The translations under genes and the position numbers were made by a program. The notes under the pieces were generated by a model. That model had not been told where the DNA came from. It saw only the letters and a program-made list of their open reading frames with translations, and did not search any database. This document shows, piece by piece, positions 32,011-42,349 of a stretch of DNA of 64,000 nt (its first letter is position 1; the number at the start of each line of letters is the position of its first letter). Source of the DNA: Aphrophora alni (taxonomy: Eukaryota > Arthropoda > Insecta > Hemiptera > Aphrophoridae); assembly GCA_963513935.1 (NCBI GenBank), contig OY740765.1, forward strand, positions 143,409,618 through 143,473,617. The letters run 5' to 3'.

Positions 32011-33114
32011 ATCATTTTATAATTCACAATTTTGTTCTTATTTTCCTGTTAAACTATTTTTGGTAAATAGTGGTTGGAAAACTAATGCAACTGTTATTGG
32101 TGGTTGGTTTGAATTAAAACAAGTTGACAGGGCCGTCATAGTACTTATTCAGCCCCCATCATATAATGTATTACAAACAGATTTAAAAGTAATGCCCAAA
32201 AATTGGTTTCTTGAGCCTTGTAGGAAATGTTAAATGTATTGATAGATCAAAGGGTTTATCCAGTAGGGTAAGTTTATTTAAAACAAATGTTACACATGTT
32301 GTCTGATCTTTTTAATTGTGTATATCACTACTTTCTTGACATCGGCTAGGCCCATTAGAATGCATATTAAATAGATGAATTAAATATAATTTTATAGAAT
32401 TAAATACCTAGAATTAAATTATATTACACATTTCATCCCTGTTAACTTATATTTACTATCACTGATACATTATGGTAAAAATATGTTTAAAATCCTTCTA
32501 AAACAGAAAAAATTAATGTGTTAATAAAACTATGAGTAGTTGCTTTAAAATACTTTATTTTAAGAAATCGATGAATCCCAATATGGAACCATCTCAAAAA
32601 AACAACTTTTTTTAAGACTAATATAGACCATACAGGGACATTTAGATCATTTTAAAGATAACCATATGATAATAGAAATCATAAAGTTTCTTTTAAGCTT
32701 ATTTGAATATATCAGCTGATCCATTGTTGTTGCTCGAAACTTAAAACTTCCAAACATAACCTCCAATAAGCTAAATGCTATGAATGCACATTAGAAAGCG
32801 CAGTGTGTTGAGTGATTTATTCAAACTAAATCTGATACTGTAGTGCAAAGGAGATTTAGAACTATGTATACAATAGAACTCTTAACCAACCCCTACAGGA
32901 CCAGAACCCGAGTCCGATATCAATAAAGTCGGTAAAACGAAAATGACTAAATTACACCTAAACATAGTCTAAAAGTACCGATAGGCATAAGTTAGGCCTA
33001 TAAAATAAACAAAGGAATACAAATATACTTTTTACGTTACTCACCTTGTTACTAACTGCTCATTCTAATATTATTTGACTCTTTATTACAAGAACAATGA
33101 ATTATAATTATATA
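32011..33114. other. No supported gene
   Basis: AT-rich. A 45-codon plus-strand stretch near 32100-32233 (GWFELKQVDRAVIVLIQPPS) looks protein-like but is unrecognised. Nothing else seen. Confidence 0.4.
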
Positions 33115-33205
33115 CAGCGAAACTTCCAAATAACGGACACTGCTTGGATCGCATAAAATGTCCCCTATTGAGAAGTGTCCGTTATTGGGAGAGATGCAGT
33201 TATAT
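33115..33205 (+). mobile_element. Solo pogo/Tigger-type terminus
   Basis: TA is followed by CAGCGAAACTTCC and ATAACGGACACTG, the typical start of Tigger-like elements. An inverted GTGTCCGTTATTGGGAG lies at about 33175-33191. The partner end and any transposase are not seen. Confidence 0.5.
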
Positions 33206-33989
33206 AGGCCGTCTTATAACGCATGGTATACCACCAGAATAGCTTCTTGTAAAGATATTTAACACATTCAGAAAATTTAAATCGTGAACCTAAATTATAT
33301 ATTCATTAACGTACTGTATAATAAAGCACATTAATTTAATGCATATACAGTCGATAAAAGTGAAATAAATTAAACATTGGTATTGATTCACGATTCTTTA
33401 CTGTATTATCAAAGTTTTTATAGTACAACTGGCATAGGTAATGGTTTTAATCTCACAAAAATACATAATAAAACTCAAATTTGTAAATTAAATAATATTC
33501 TTTATTACTACAGTACTAATATTTATTACAATATTCGTACTAGAGTACTGAATAAACAAATAGGCAAATTAGGAAAATGTAAATTTAAAAAGGGAGAAAA
33601 TCAAACTATGTAAAGTTTAAAGTTAAATGTTTTCATTTGAGAGACATCATAATGCACAACTATATTACATACTTTTCTTCTTAAAGGATACCCACACTGC
33701 TGTACAAAAGACACAAATAAAACAAACCTAGTTTCCAGAAAATCAACTTCCAGGTAATTACCAAACAGACATTGCAATGTGTGTTTTGAGACATCTACAA
33801 TTTCCTAGAAAAGGGTGATATTTTATGCTCTGCTGAACATTTTTTACCATGGTAATGGGGAGGGAGAGGATTTCTAAGAATAAAGTCAGTTAACCTGGCA
33901 GAGGGTTAACAGAGAGTCTACTGTAATTGACATCATTATCAAGGAATAGTATTCAAGGCTGTTATGATAAGCCTATGACTACTGGAAGC
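33206..33989. other. No supported gene
   Basis: AT-rich. A 78-codon plus-strand frame (33377-33613) lacks any domain. A GAGGGTTAAC at 33902 could be an inverted piggyBac-type end facing the one at 31456, but nothing between them supports one element. Confidence 0.4.
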
Positions 33990-34261
33990 ATAGAACACTT
34001 AAAAGGTAATAGTAGTCCTAAACTGCCCAATGAAGGTGTTTAAAATGTGCAACAATCATTTCTTCACAGCCCTCAAAAATCTATTTGCACCTCAACACCT
34101 GAGTTAATTTTGTCAAAATCTAGTGTTCAGAAAATTCTTAAGAAAAATTTGGATATGAAACCTTACAAATTCTACAACAAATTACAATAGCTGACAAACT
34201 TAATCGTAAACACTTTGCAGTTACTGTGCATGATCATTTGTCTACTGATGAAATTTTTTAA

Positions 34262-34993
34262 CCTGTTGAGGAGTACTGACGGCTATAACCGTCTAGCCTA
34301 TTAGGACCTATAGCAGTAGACCAAAGTATCACTGATGGACCACAGGGAGTAAAGATCTTTTTTTCATTTTTTCTTTCAAAATGTATTGAAACACTAAACA
34401 ATACTAAAATAATACATTTTTACTATTTATAAGTAAACAAATTAAACAGTAGGCCTATACTGCAGTTTGTTAGAACTTTTCTAATGTATGAAAATGCTTG
34501 AAGCACGGATATACACAAAGAGCTATTTTGCACTTAGAATCCTCGTATGCAGTTTCTTTTCTTTTATGCTCACTTCGAGTGGTGTTCGAGCACACAAAGC
34601 TGCGTTTGAGCTTTTTTTGGCCATTTTCCCGTGCAGGTAGTGGGTGGGGGAAATGACGTCCTGAAAAGCGTAGCGGCTGCTGAGCTCCGCCCACTGGACG
34701 GGGGGGCGGGACAGCGGCGGCCTCTTCTCCCAATGCAACATGAGTTTCAAATGCGCCAAAATTTCACTACATATTAGGCCGTTAGGAAGCATCGCTGTAC
34801 AGTAAAGGTTACTATGAACGTTCCACATTCACATTAGCATATAGAAACGCCGCTAGAAAGTGTAAGCACTCATAATATTGTTAATGTAAACTAGCCTGTT
34901 CGGAACGGTTAAAACCGTCAATACTCTATTGGGCTCAAACGGCTATAACCGTCAGTACTCTTTTGGGATCATTTCAAGCTACTCTTCAACAGG
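34262..34993 (-). mobile_element. 732-bp piggyBac derivative nested in the mariner copy
   Basis: Flanked on both sides by TTAA (34258-34261 and 34994-34997). Ends are inverted copies, CCTGTTGAGGAGTA and CCTGTTGAAGAGTA. Subterminal copies of ACTGACGG(C/T)TATA(A/G)CCGT occur at both ends (34274-34294; 34945-34970). On the minus strand it retains the transposase C-terminal cysteine-rich domain, confirming it as piggyBac; the rest was deleted. Confidence 0.88.
34470..34733 (-). pseudogene. piggyBac transposase C-terminal cysteine-rich domain
   Basis: The frame contains FSGRHFPHPLPA, then KRSFVCSN, HKRKETAYEDSKC, IALCVYPCFKHFH, and stops. GRHF followed by C..C, RKET.Y.C..C...LCV.PCF..(Y/F)H is the zinc-binding domain that ends piggyBac transposases and binds the terminal repeats. 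One or two of its cysteines appear to be lost (YEDSKC in place of Y.C..C). The DDD catalytic domain is absent. The overlapping frame 34523-34828 is a shadow. Confidence 0.75.
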
Positions 34994-35690
34994 TTAAAGA
35001 AGATAGCATTTTCTGAAGAAGCCATTTTCCATGTGTCTAGAAAAGTGAATAAATATAACGTCTAAATATTGGGCTCAGAAAAGCCATATCCTGTTCAGGA
35101 ACACATTAATGACAGCCCCAAGGTGAATGTCTGGTATGCTATTTTTAATCTTCCATGGAAAAAAAAAAACTATTAATGGTAAAATTTATTTAAACATGTT
35201 AGACAATTTTGCATATCCACAGATCTGCAGACTGATGTGAGATGGTGCCCCACCACACTCAAGCTTATTTGTAAGGAGGTCACTTGATAACAATTTCCCT
35301 GGTCAGTGGATTGAGCGTGGCAGACCCATGTGTTGACCTCCACGATCTCCAGACCTCACACCTTGTGATTTTTCAATCCATAGTTTTGTCAAAGACCAAG
35401 TTTACAAGTCTGAAGTCCAAACTTCAAGAATTAAGATTAGGAATATAGACTGCCTGCCTACACAAACACCAGTGATGAAATACATGTAGTGGGTCAGAGT
35501 TAGATCATCAAATTGACTACCTTTTGACCAACAATGGGAAGGTTTATTTTATAAAAAATATATCCAATAAAACTTAAGGATGTATATGTATCACTTCTAA
35601 TTAAAGAAATTTTCTATATGTGTCTTATTAAAATATTTTCAATCCAGTAAAAAAAAAAAAAAAGTTGTTCAGTTATTTTGGGGACAGCCT

Positions 35691-36682
35691 GTATAGTTTG
35701 TAAATTAGTTGGTGGAGGAAGGGGGGTAGCACAACACAGAAATGGTATATAGGCAGATACTAGGAACTATTTTGTGAATCTAGTTTTAATGTGATTGGTC
35801 AAAATCTTGTTTCCTTGGTAATTTGCTGTCTGAAATATCCTACCTTAACATTCTAAATGAAATATTCTCCAGACACAACAGTTCTCACTGGCTAGCATAA
35901 AGGCGTTGTAATTACTTTCAAAAACTAATATGTTTAACAAGATTAATCTAACAATACGTCTCTTTTTGATAATTTTTACATTTCATTATATTTTTGTATT
36001 CATTTGTAATTATAACAATTCATGTAGTAGATTTAAACAAAATCATGTTTAAAATTCAAAAATGTTATTTATTTTTTAAATAAAATATATTTTGAACATT
36101 TTAAAGTGTTGATTTTTTCTAACATAAAATAGTCAAATAATCTAAAAAAATAGAAACTTTAACAAATCAATATTTTTTCCTAAAATGGAAATTAAATGTT
36201 CCAGGAAGTTTGCTATAACAGCAGCTGCTTGCTAAGAGTTAACAGAACACAGTGTTTTAAATAGACATCTTTCCATTATAGGGTTAAGATCAAACTGATT
36301 GCAATCAATGCAAATCGGCATTTTATTGCTTCCTGTAAAGAGTACAGAATTGTTAATCAATGTTAGGTATGATACTTTGAATGTGAGAAAGTTATAAGAG
36401 ATACCCTTCCCTGACCTGTTGACGTTTGTGAAGTGTACAGTTAGGTTTGATAAAGGGTTAAGTAACATACTGTTCATATATATATGAAAACATTTTTTAA
36501 TAACAAACTTTCAAATAATATAGACTATAACAACAATCTTAATACCAAAAGCCGGCATTACACCTAAACCCGAGATTAAGACTCTACTTATCTAAATGTA
36601 TTTAATTAGAAATTTGAACTTTATTCTCATTCTCATTTATTGTATACATTTATATTGTTATCATTATATATTTAATTGAAAA
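35691..36682. other. No supported gene
   Basis: AT-rich. A minus-strand frame at 36232-36477 (81 codons, containing LTVHFTNVNRSGKG and MPICIDCNQFDLNP) includes an acceptor-like TTTACAG in its middle and might hold an exon, but I do not recognise a domain. Confidence 0.4.
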
Positions 36683-37500
36683 TTGACATATAACACTCCA
36701 TGGTTTATAAATATTTTTGATTTAAAATCTAAAATAAATAAAAGAAATTTGTTAACACTAGTTGATTTTTATATTGTTAATGTTGTTTTATTCAGATGTC
36801 TTTTTATGTATGTGAATAAACATAACTTTATGTACTGGAGTAACTTAAACCCTCACCATCAGCAGCCTCTTCATTCATGTGACAGTATGGTGCAAGATTT
36901 CATCATTAGGGATAATAAATCCCTATTTTTTTTAGAGAGTGTAGGTGGAGAAACCATCATCGAGAATGGAGAGGTGTATTCATACATGTTGAAAAATGTT
37001 TTCATTCCTGAACTTGCTCAATACGGTGTGAATGAACAAATATTCTTTCAACAAGATGAAGCCACAAGCCATACTTCTAGAGTGAGTATGAATATTCATA
37101 AGAATTAGTTTCTAAACTGTGTAATCTCTAGAAATGGGGATATTCATGGCCCCCTCAATCGCCTAATCACTCGGCTAGCGACTTTTTCTTGTTAGACTAC
37201 CCAAAATCCGGCTGTATCAGTAAAAACTGAGGAGCTCAAACAGAGAATTTTGAAGAGAGGTGGTACAAATCCCTCAGAAAATGCTGCAAGATGTTATGCT
37301 AAGTTTTCAGCAGCGCCTTGATGAATGCTTTAATTGAAACGGACATTATCTTTCGAATATTTAAAAAAAATGATGTTCACTAGTTTTCTTTAATGGTTTT
37401 TTTGTAATTTAAGACGATATTCATAAATTTGAGAAAAAATAATTTATTGCTTTTTGAGAGTAATTTTTTAAATCGCCCATTTTATTCCCCCACCCTGTAT
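36683..37500 (+). pseudogene. mariner-like transposase, second copy
   Basis: The frame to 37108 includes FMYWSNLNPHHQQPLHS, FFLESVGGETIIENGE, and FIPELAQYGVNEQIFFQQDE with ATSHTSRVSM, the central DDE region of SETMAR/mariner-type transposases (FQQDGA..HTAR is usual; here G is missing from QQDGA). Downstream pieces in broken frames (WGYSWPPQSPNHS-like and EMLQDVMLSFQQRLDEC-like) extend to about 37330. The end near 37500 has CCCACCCTGTAT, a usual mariner-type terminus. The N-terminal DNA-binding part is not recognisable. Confidence 0.7.
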
Positions 37501-37520
37501 TTGTGAAAACTGTAATTTAA

Positions 37521-38546
37521 CCCTTAGCACGCGTATGACGGGATTTCACGTAACCCTCAACTTGACTGGTAACGCGTATGACAGGATATCTCGATTCAAC
37601 ACTATTTGACTTCTGCAGGTATTTTTAATTCATTTAAAGTCCAATAGAGAGCAGGGAAATGTCCTATTGGTGTAAAGTGACACTCCCACTACGGACTTTG
37701 TTCTCAATCACTTGTCATTGGACTTTATTTGGTTGTTATAGCAACCAGGCGCCATTTTGTGCTCTGCCCCAGCGCGTATACCGTGATTTCTCGTTCTAGT
37801 AAGCTATGACTGTCAGTTGTGAAATGTTTTGTCAGCGTTATCACTGCTATAGCTGTTCATTGTTGATTTGTTTAGGCCGTATTATTTATATTTTAGGTTA
37901 TAGTATACATTTTTATTTTGTGTAAAATAGGCTAGTTATAAAAATGGCAAACCCTGACTACCATGGATTTGATCAATTTATCGATGAAATAATGAATGCA
38001 TCTTTTTCAACTACAGAATACATTTTGAATATAGACAGTTTCTATGGACACAGTATTATCGGCAAATATTGTTTGTGTGTTTATATGTATATTTAGTCTA
38101 TATCAGTAATTTTTTTGATGTCCTGAATGTAGGTAATTATTATGAAGAGAAGAAAGATATTTTTGATACGGTATGTTGATTTTTCTCAAAATCTTTTTTT
38201 AGTAAAATTTATTTGCTTGATGAAATTCAGGTTATTTTGAATTAAATAGTAGGCCTACTTTTATATATAAAAAAAATAATATGATTTATTTGTAAATATA
38301 AAAAAATAAATAATCTGTTTCATAGGGCGGTCAAAAATGTGAAATTAAGTATTTTTTCTTGTTTTAATCTGTAAAAAAAAATTAAAAAATAATTTTAAGG
38401 CCAATCTACATTTTTTTTTTTACCAAATATATCTGTAAGAACCCAAAATCAAATAGAACTTTAAACAATTACAATTTTTTTTTTTTTTTTTTACTAATAG
38501 CACGTTATGAGTAAATAGCCTAAATTGTTATTCAGCGTGCTAAGGG
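37521..38546 (+). mobile_element. 1.03-kb piggyBac derivative with subterminal repeats
   Basis: Perfect TTAA flanks (37517-37520, 38547-38550) and inverted ends CCCTTAGCACGC on both sides. Near the left end three direct copies of a GCGTATGACGGGATTTCACG-type motif occur (about 37531, 37570, 37775), separated by AT-poor spacers. The only open frame is a 50-codon piece at 37944. I infer a non-autonomous piggyBac family. Confidence 0.85.
37944..38096 (+). pseudogene. piggyBac transposase N-terminal stub, 50 codons
   Basis: ATG-initiated frame MANPDYHGFDQFIDEIMNAS, running into hydrophobic codons and a TAG. Its position just inside the left end of the TTAA-flanked element suggests it is the remnant start of the transposase after internal deletion. 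Not similar enough to assign alone. Confidence 0.35.
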
Positions 38547-38682
38547 TTAATTTAAACCGAGAAAATAAATATTATTATTTCAACAAAAACTTAGTAAAAT
38601 TTATCGTACGGTCATTGTCTAGGTTAAAGAATGTGAATAGTCTTACACAATATTTATTAATTAAATAAATTGTGCAAAAACT

Positions 38683-39030
38683 TTGCACAAACTTTCTCAC
38701 TCTCACCCAGACGCACAACTAATTTTTAGTTATATGTCTAAAACATCAGTAAGTCAAAAACTAAACGCTAATTCACTATCTACAAGTAAAAAACATTCGT
38801 ATGAGTCACAATCACCTAAACGCATAAAACACACCTATCACACCACTAATGTATCAGTGAATACAAGTTGCACATTTTACAAATGCTTGGAATTCCAAAA
38901 CCTACAACCATTCAAAAGATTTGATTTCATCAAAACAAAAAAGTATTGCATTAATTAATTGTTTGAATTCTTTACATACTGTTTCTAGCTGTAAATCAAC
39001 CAATATGTCAAAAATGCAATAACAAGCATC
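38683..39030 (+). pseudogene. BEL/Pao gag, zinc-knuckle part
   Basis: The frame up to 38958 ends with TSCTFYKCLEFQNLQPFKRF and KTKKYCIN. With one frame slip it continues NCLNSLHTVSSCKSTNM and HSLC. The C..C/H..KC...F.....R...K..K.CINCL...H....C pattern is the cysteine knuckle region of BEL/Pao gag proteins, which binds the RNA genome in the particle. Stop codons and slips show decay. It is followed within a few bases by the integrase C-terminal region, so most of gag-pol is missing. Confidence 0.6.
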
Positions 39031-39039
39031 ACACTCTCT

Positions 39040-39504
39040 TTGCAAACTAGAGTTGAAGCAATTTTAAATTCTCAATCTCTTGTACCGCTGTCAAATGATC
39101 CTTTAGATCTAACCACACTGACGCCTGGACATTTTTCAACTGGACACGCTTTAGAAGCTTTACCAGAAAATGATTTATCTGAAATCCTGCAAAATAGGTT
39201 AAAACACTGGCAACAAATCCAAGTCTATACTCAATGGCTTTGGAAACGGAGGAGCTTAGAATACGTGCATACATTCCAACAAAGCGTTAAATGGGCAACT
39301 TCTACGGAAAATTTAAAACCAGGTGATCTTGTCATCATCCACAACCATCAAACCCGATCATTATCATGGCCAATAGGTCGAATTCTTACCACTCTCAAGG
39401 GAAAGGATGGCAACGTTCGTGTAGTCACCATATGCACTGCCACTGGAGTCATTACACGACCCTCAGTCAAGGTTTTTAAACTACTTCTTGATCGCACACA
39501 ATAA
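39040..39504 (+). pseudogene. BEL/Pao integrase C-terminal region (DUF5641)
   Basis: An open 154-codon frame containing RVEAILNSQSLVPLSNDP, LTPGHFSTGHALEALPE, NRLKHWQQIQ, FWKR-like LWKRRSLEY and LKPGDLVII, then SWPIGRI, GKDGNVRVVTI and TRPSVKVF. This matches the DUF5641 domain that ends BEL/Pao polyproteins. The natural stop is at 39502-39504. The frame is intact, but protease, reverse transcriptase and the catalytic integrase core are absent because a deletion joins this to gag at about 39040. Confidence 0.88.
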
Positions 39505-39739
39505 CTCTTCTGCTTCAACACCTCACTTAAAACTTACATCAACCTTTGAAAATTACATGCCAATGATCTTTCTTGAACTTCAAACCCCTTCACTACACCT
39601 TGGCATTCACCTTTTCATCCTATCGCACAGGTACCCTCCTGGTATCCCCTCTCGAAATTTTCCCTCTGAAATTTTCCTTTCAATAGAATTTACCACATTT
39701 CTTGTTGAAACACCATTTCAAGAGTGCCGCTTATATTAA

Positions 39740-40360
39740 TCTTATGATTAACTACCGCATAATTAGTTATTCATAACTATGCCGCATTTTATGCCCCAGC
39801 TTGATCAGAGTTGGCATCACTTCGCTTGACATGCTTTTTATATGTGTACTAAACCTAATATTTCAAATGACTCAGACATTCAAAGTATTAGTGTTTCTTA
39901 CTAATTAACGTTCCTCTCAATTGTGACATTGTGGTGAAATGTTCATGCGTTAATCAACTCTGCAACTGTTAGCTAACAGCCAGAAAGGAACAATCGATTT
40001 ACTTAGTGGACACCATTTCTATACTTCAAGACGTTCTCCAGAAGGAAGGACACATCATCTTTATTTATATTAACCATACATGTCACAATCTTTGTTTCTT
40101 TGGGATATTAATATGTTAAGATTTACTATATTTATTAATTATCATTAAAATTAACTGGTCCTCCGATATCAAAAGGCCATCCCTTAAACATTATCAGAAT
40201 CAAGGATCACTAAACTTGCAAATATTATCGTGTTCTCTTATAAATATAAACTGTGATTAAATAAATAAATTGATTTGTTACCTTTAATTTGTTCAAGTTT
40301 GAGTCTAGTAGAAGGATGAAGAGATAAACGCCAAAATCTCAGTAACAAATATCATGACAT
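39740..40360 (+). repeat. Candidate BEL/Pao 3' LTR
   Basis: The expected LTR position after DUF5641. A CTTGTTGAAACACCATTTCA segment (about 39701-39720) resembles the conserved end of the BEL coding region. The sequence then runs to AAATAAATAAATTG and CAGTAACAAATATCATGACA. No second LTR is in the window to compare with, so boundaries are approximate. Confidence 0.35.
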
Positions 40361-41039
40361 CCACACTAAAAAAAAAAAAAAAGTTTGACATTAATGTTAT
40401 TTTTTAATAATTTTGTGATGTATGTCGAATGAAGAAAAAATGTTCTCTACCAAGAGGCTCTATATCTGTAGTCAACTATATTGACATTCTTAATAAACAA
40501 TTTTTTTTTTGTTTAATGGGAACAATATTAATTTACTACTAATACAACTTTACATTATAAACGTTATCATATAGATCATAGCAATATTATGGAATGTAAT
40601 TTGTTTTCTTTACACTCATAAAAAATTAACTTTATATTAACTTTACAAATAACATTGCTAGTCATCCTGTTAATACTAAAACTATTCCTAATTACATAAT
40701 GCCATTAATATTTGGGAATGAACTTAGAAACTAAACTTAACAAAAAAAGTCCATGTTCAAAAAGGGAGAAGAGCTTAGAATGAAACATAGAAAATTATAC
40801 TGGCTGCATGGACGTAATTCTGAGCTTTCAGTGGAGAATATTTTTTTAAAATAAAAACTAATATTAAAACTTGTGTGAAAGTATGCCATACAATTGAGTT
40901 GCTCAAGAAATCTAATATTAAAATAATCGAAAATGTTCTAGTTAAAGTCCTACCAGGAATAGTCAATACCCCTGTGATCAGTGATAAGTCAGCGCTCAGA
41001 TAAGGTGGATTGACAAGCAATAGTGTTCCGGCCTAATGT
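40361..41039. other. No gene seen
   Basis: AT-rich sequence with an A run at about 40370-40383. Short frames without family resemblance. Confidence 0.5.
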
Positions 41040-41178
41040 TTACAGAGCTTTAATTTCGCGTTGACTAAATACTGTCTCTGGTATCAACACAGTGCGTTTT
41101 GCTTCCTTTTGGCGGTGTTTTTATTATTGTATAGTACATTGTAAATCTTTTTTGTTATTAACTTAGTTGCGTACTGTG

Positions 41179-42069
41179 ATGGCTAATTGTGGTGTATGTG
41201 TGAAATCTATTACCGCTAAACAGCTTAAAATAGTGTGTAATGATTGTGAAAAGGAGTTCCACGGAACCTGTCTTAAGATGAGTAAGGCTGATCTGGACTG
41301 TATTACAGCTGAGGGTATAACTTGGAGGTGTCAGCCGTGTAATGTGACGAGAAGAAAGAGTTTACTACTCAACTCTGAGACCCAAGAAGGTAAGCTCACT
41401 CTCGAGGACCTCATGAAAATAATACAAGAAATTGCGGACGGTCAAAAAAATCAAGAGAAAAGTTTCAATAAATCGTACGAGTTTCTAACTGAAAAAATAG
41501 ATGAGAGTACAAAAATTATGAAAGAGCAAAGTTCGTCTGTGGAAAAATGTCTCAAAATTATTGATGAGTTGTTTGTTGAGAATAAAAAACTAAATGAGAA
41601 GGTAGCTCACCTAGAAAAGCGCGTCGAGGATATGGAACAATATTCCAGAGCAAATGCCGTGGAAATCCAAGGCATTCCAGTGCAGCCGAATGAGGACGTA
41701 GTCAGCGTGGTCAAGGAAGTGGGCAAAGCTATGGACCTAACAGTTACGGACTCAATGATCGACGCCTGCCATCGTCTTGGTAATAAAGTGAGACCCAACA
41801 ACTCCCCACCTGGCATAATCGTCAAGTTTGTGAGGCGACTGGACAAGGAGGAGTTTATGCAGAAACGTCGTGTCAAGGGAAAACTGTCCACGAGACACAT
41901 GAACATGACCATGGATGAGCCTGTGTATGTGAACAAGGCCTTGGCTCCTTCGAGGAGGCGGCTTCTATCGGCGGCGAGACAGCTGAAGATGGAGAAGGAC
42001 TTCAGGTTTGTGTGGGTTCGCGGCGGGAAAATCTTCCTACGAAAAGAAGAAGGATCAAAAGTAATTTAG
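41179..42069 (+). CDS. LINE ORF1 protein with PHD finger and coiled coil
   Basis: The ATG at 41179 (MANCGVC) is preferred; the open frame begins upstream only with non-ATG codons. Residues 4-55 form a PHD-type C4HC3 finger (CGVC, CNDCEKEFHGTC, WRCQPC). About residues 75-160 are a charged coiled coil ending KRVEDMEQYSRANAVEIQGI, the entry to an L1-ORF1-like RRM. The RRM/C-terminal domain follows (ACHRLGNK, IIVKFVRRLDKEEF, RRLLSAARQLKMEKDFRFVW). The protein would bind LINE RNA as a trimeric chaperone. The whole 296 codons are open, in contrast to ORF2. Stop at 42067-42069. Confidence 0.88.
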   Translation: MANCGVCVKSITAKQLKIVCNDCEKEFHGTCLKMSKADLDCITAEGITWRCQPCNVTRRKSLLLNSETQEGKLTLEDLMKIIQEIADGQKNQEKSFNKSYEFLTEKIDESTKIMKEQSSSVEKCLKIIDELFVENKKLNEKVAHLEKRVEDMEQYSRANAVEIQGIPVQPNEDVVSVVKEVGKAMDLTVTDSMIDACHRLGNKVRPNNSPPGIIVKFVRRLDKEEFMQKRRVKGKLSTRHMNMTMDEPVYVNKALAPSRRRLLSAARQLKMEKDFRFVWVRGGKIFLRKEEGSKVI

Positions 42070-42349
42070 GTGACTTGGCAAGCTGATTTAGATAAACTGT
42101 AATTCTTACGTCCATAGAAAAACTCAATAGTTTAAAAATTTTGGCGTTTTATTTTTTCTCGCCAAAAAATTACACTTCTTATTTTGTTATGTAAATTTCA
42201 TTCAGTTTAATGTCTTCCTCTCCTTACCAATAATTACATACCATGCACTCTCTATAGATAAAAGTATTAGAGGTTTTTATTTTTTATTTTGTCTTTTCTT
42301 CTTTGTTGTATTTAAATTAAATGTACAGATATATCTAAAATAACATCCA

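Larger units (their letters stand above)
33990..35690 (+). mobile_element. mariner-like element, interrupted by a piggyBac derivative
   Basis: Left of the interruption the plus strand reads SSVQKILKKNLDMKPYKF and KHFAVTVHDHLSTDEIF. Right of it, KIAFSEEAIFHVSRKVNKYN, then DGAPPHSSL and PPRSPDLTPCDF follow. Together these are the linker, first and second catalytic blocks and the WPPRSPDLTP.DFFLW block of insect mariner-type transposases. Numerous stops and shifts. The 3' end near 35690 is marked by GGGGACAGCCTGTATAG, a common mariner-type end. The 5' end is uncertain. Excluding the 732-bp insert, about 970 bp remain. Confidence 0.7.

Noticed and set aside
31456..33909. A full-length (2.45 kb) piggyBac element bounded by GTTAACCCTCT in inverted orientation
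   Set aside because: The TTAA and 11-bp ends match in the right orientation, but the interior contains a TSP1 exon, a SINE and a pogo-type end and no piggyBac coding trace. More likely two unrelated ends or chance.
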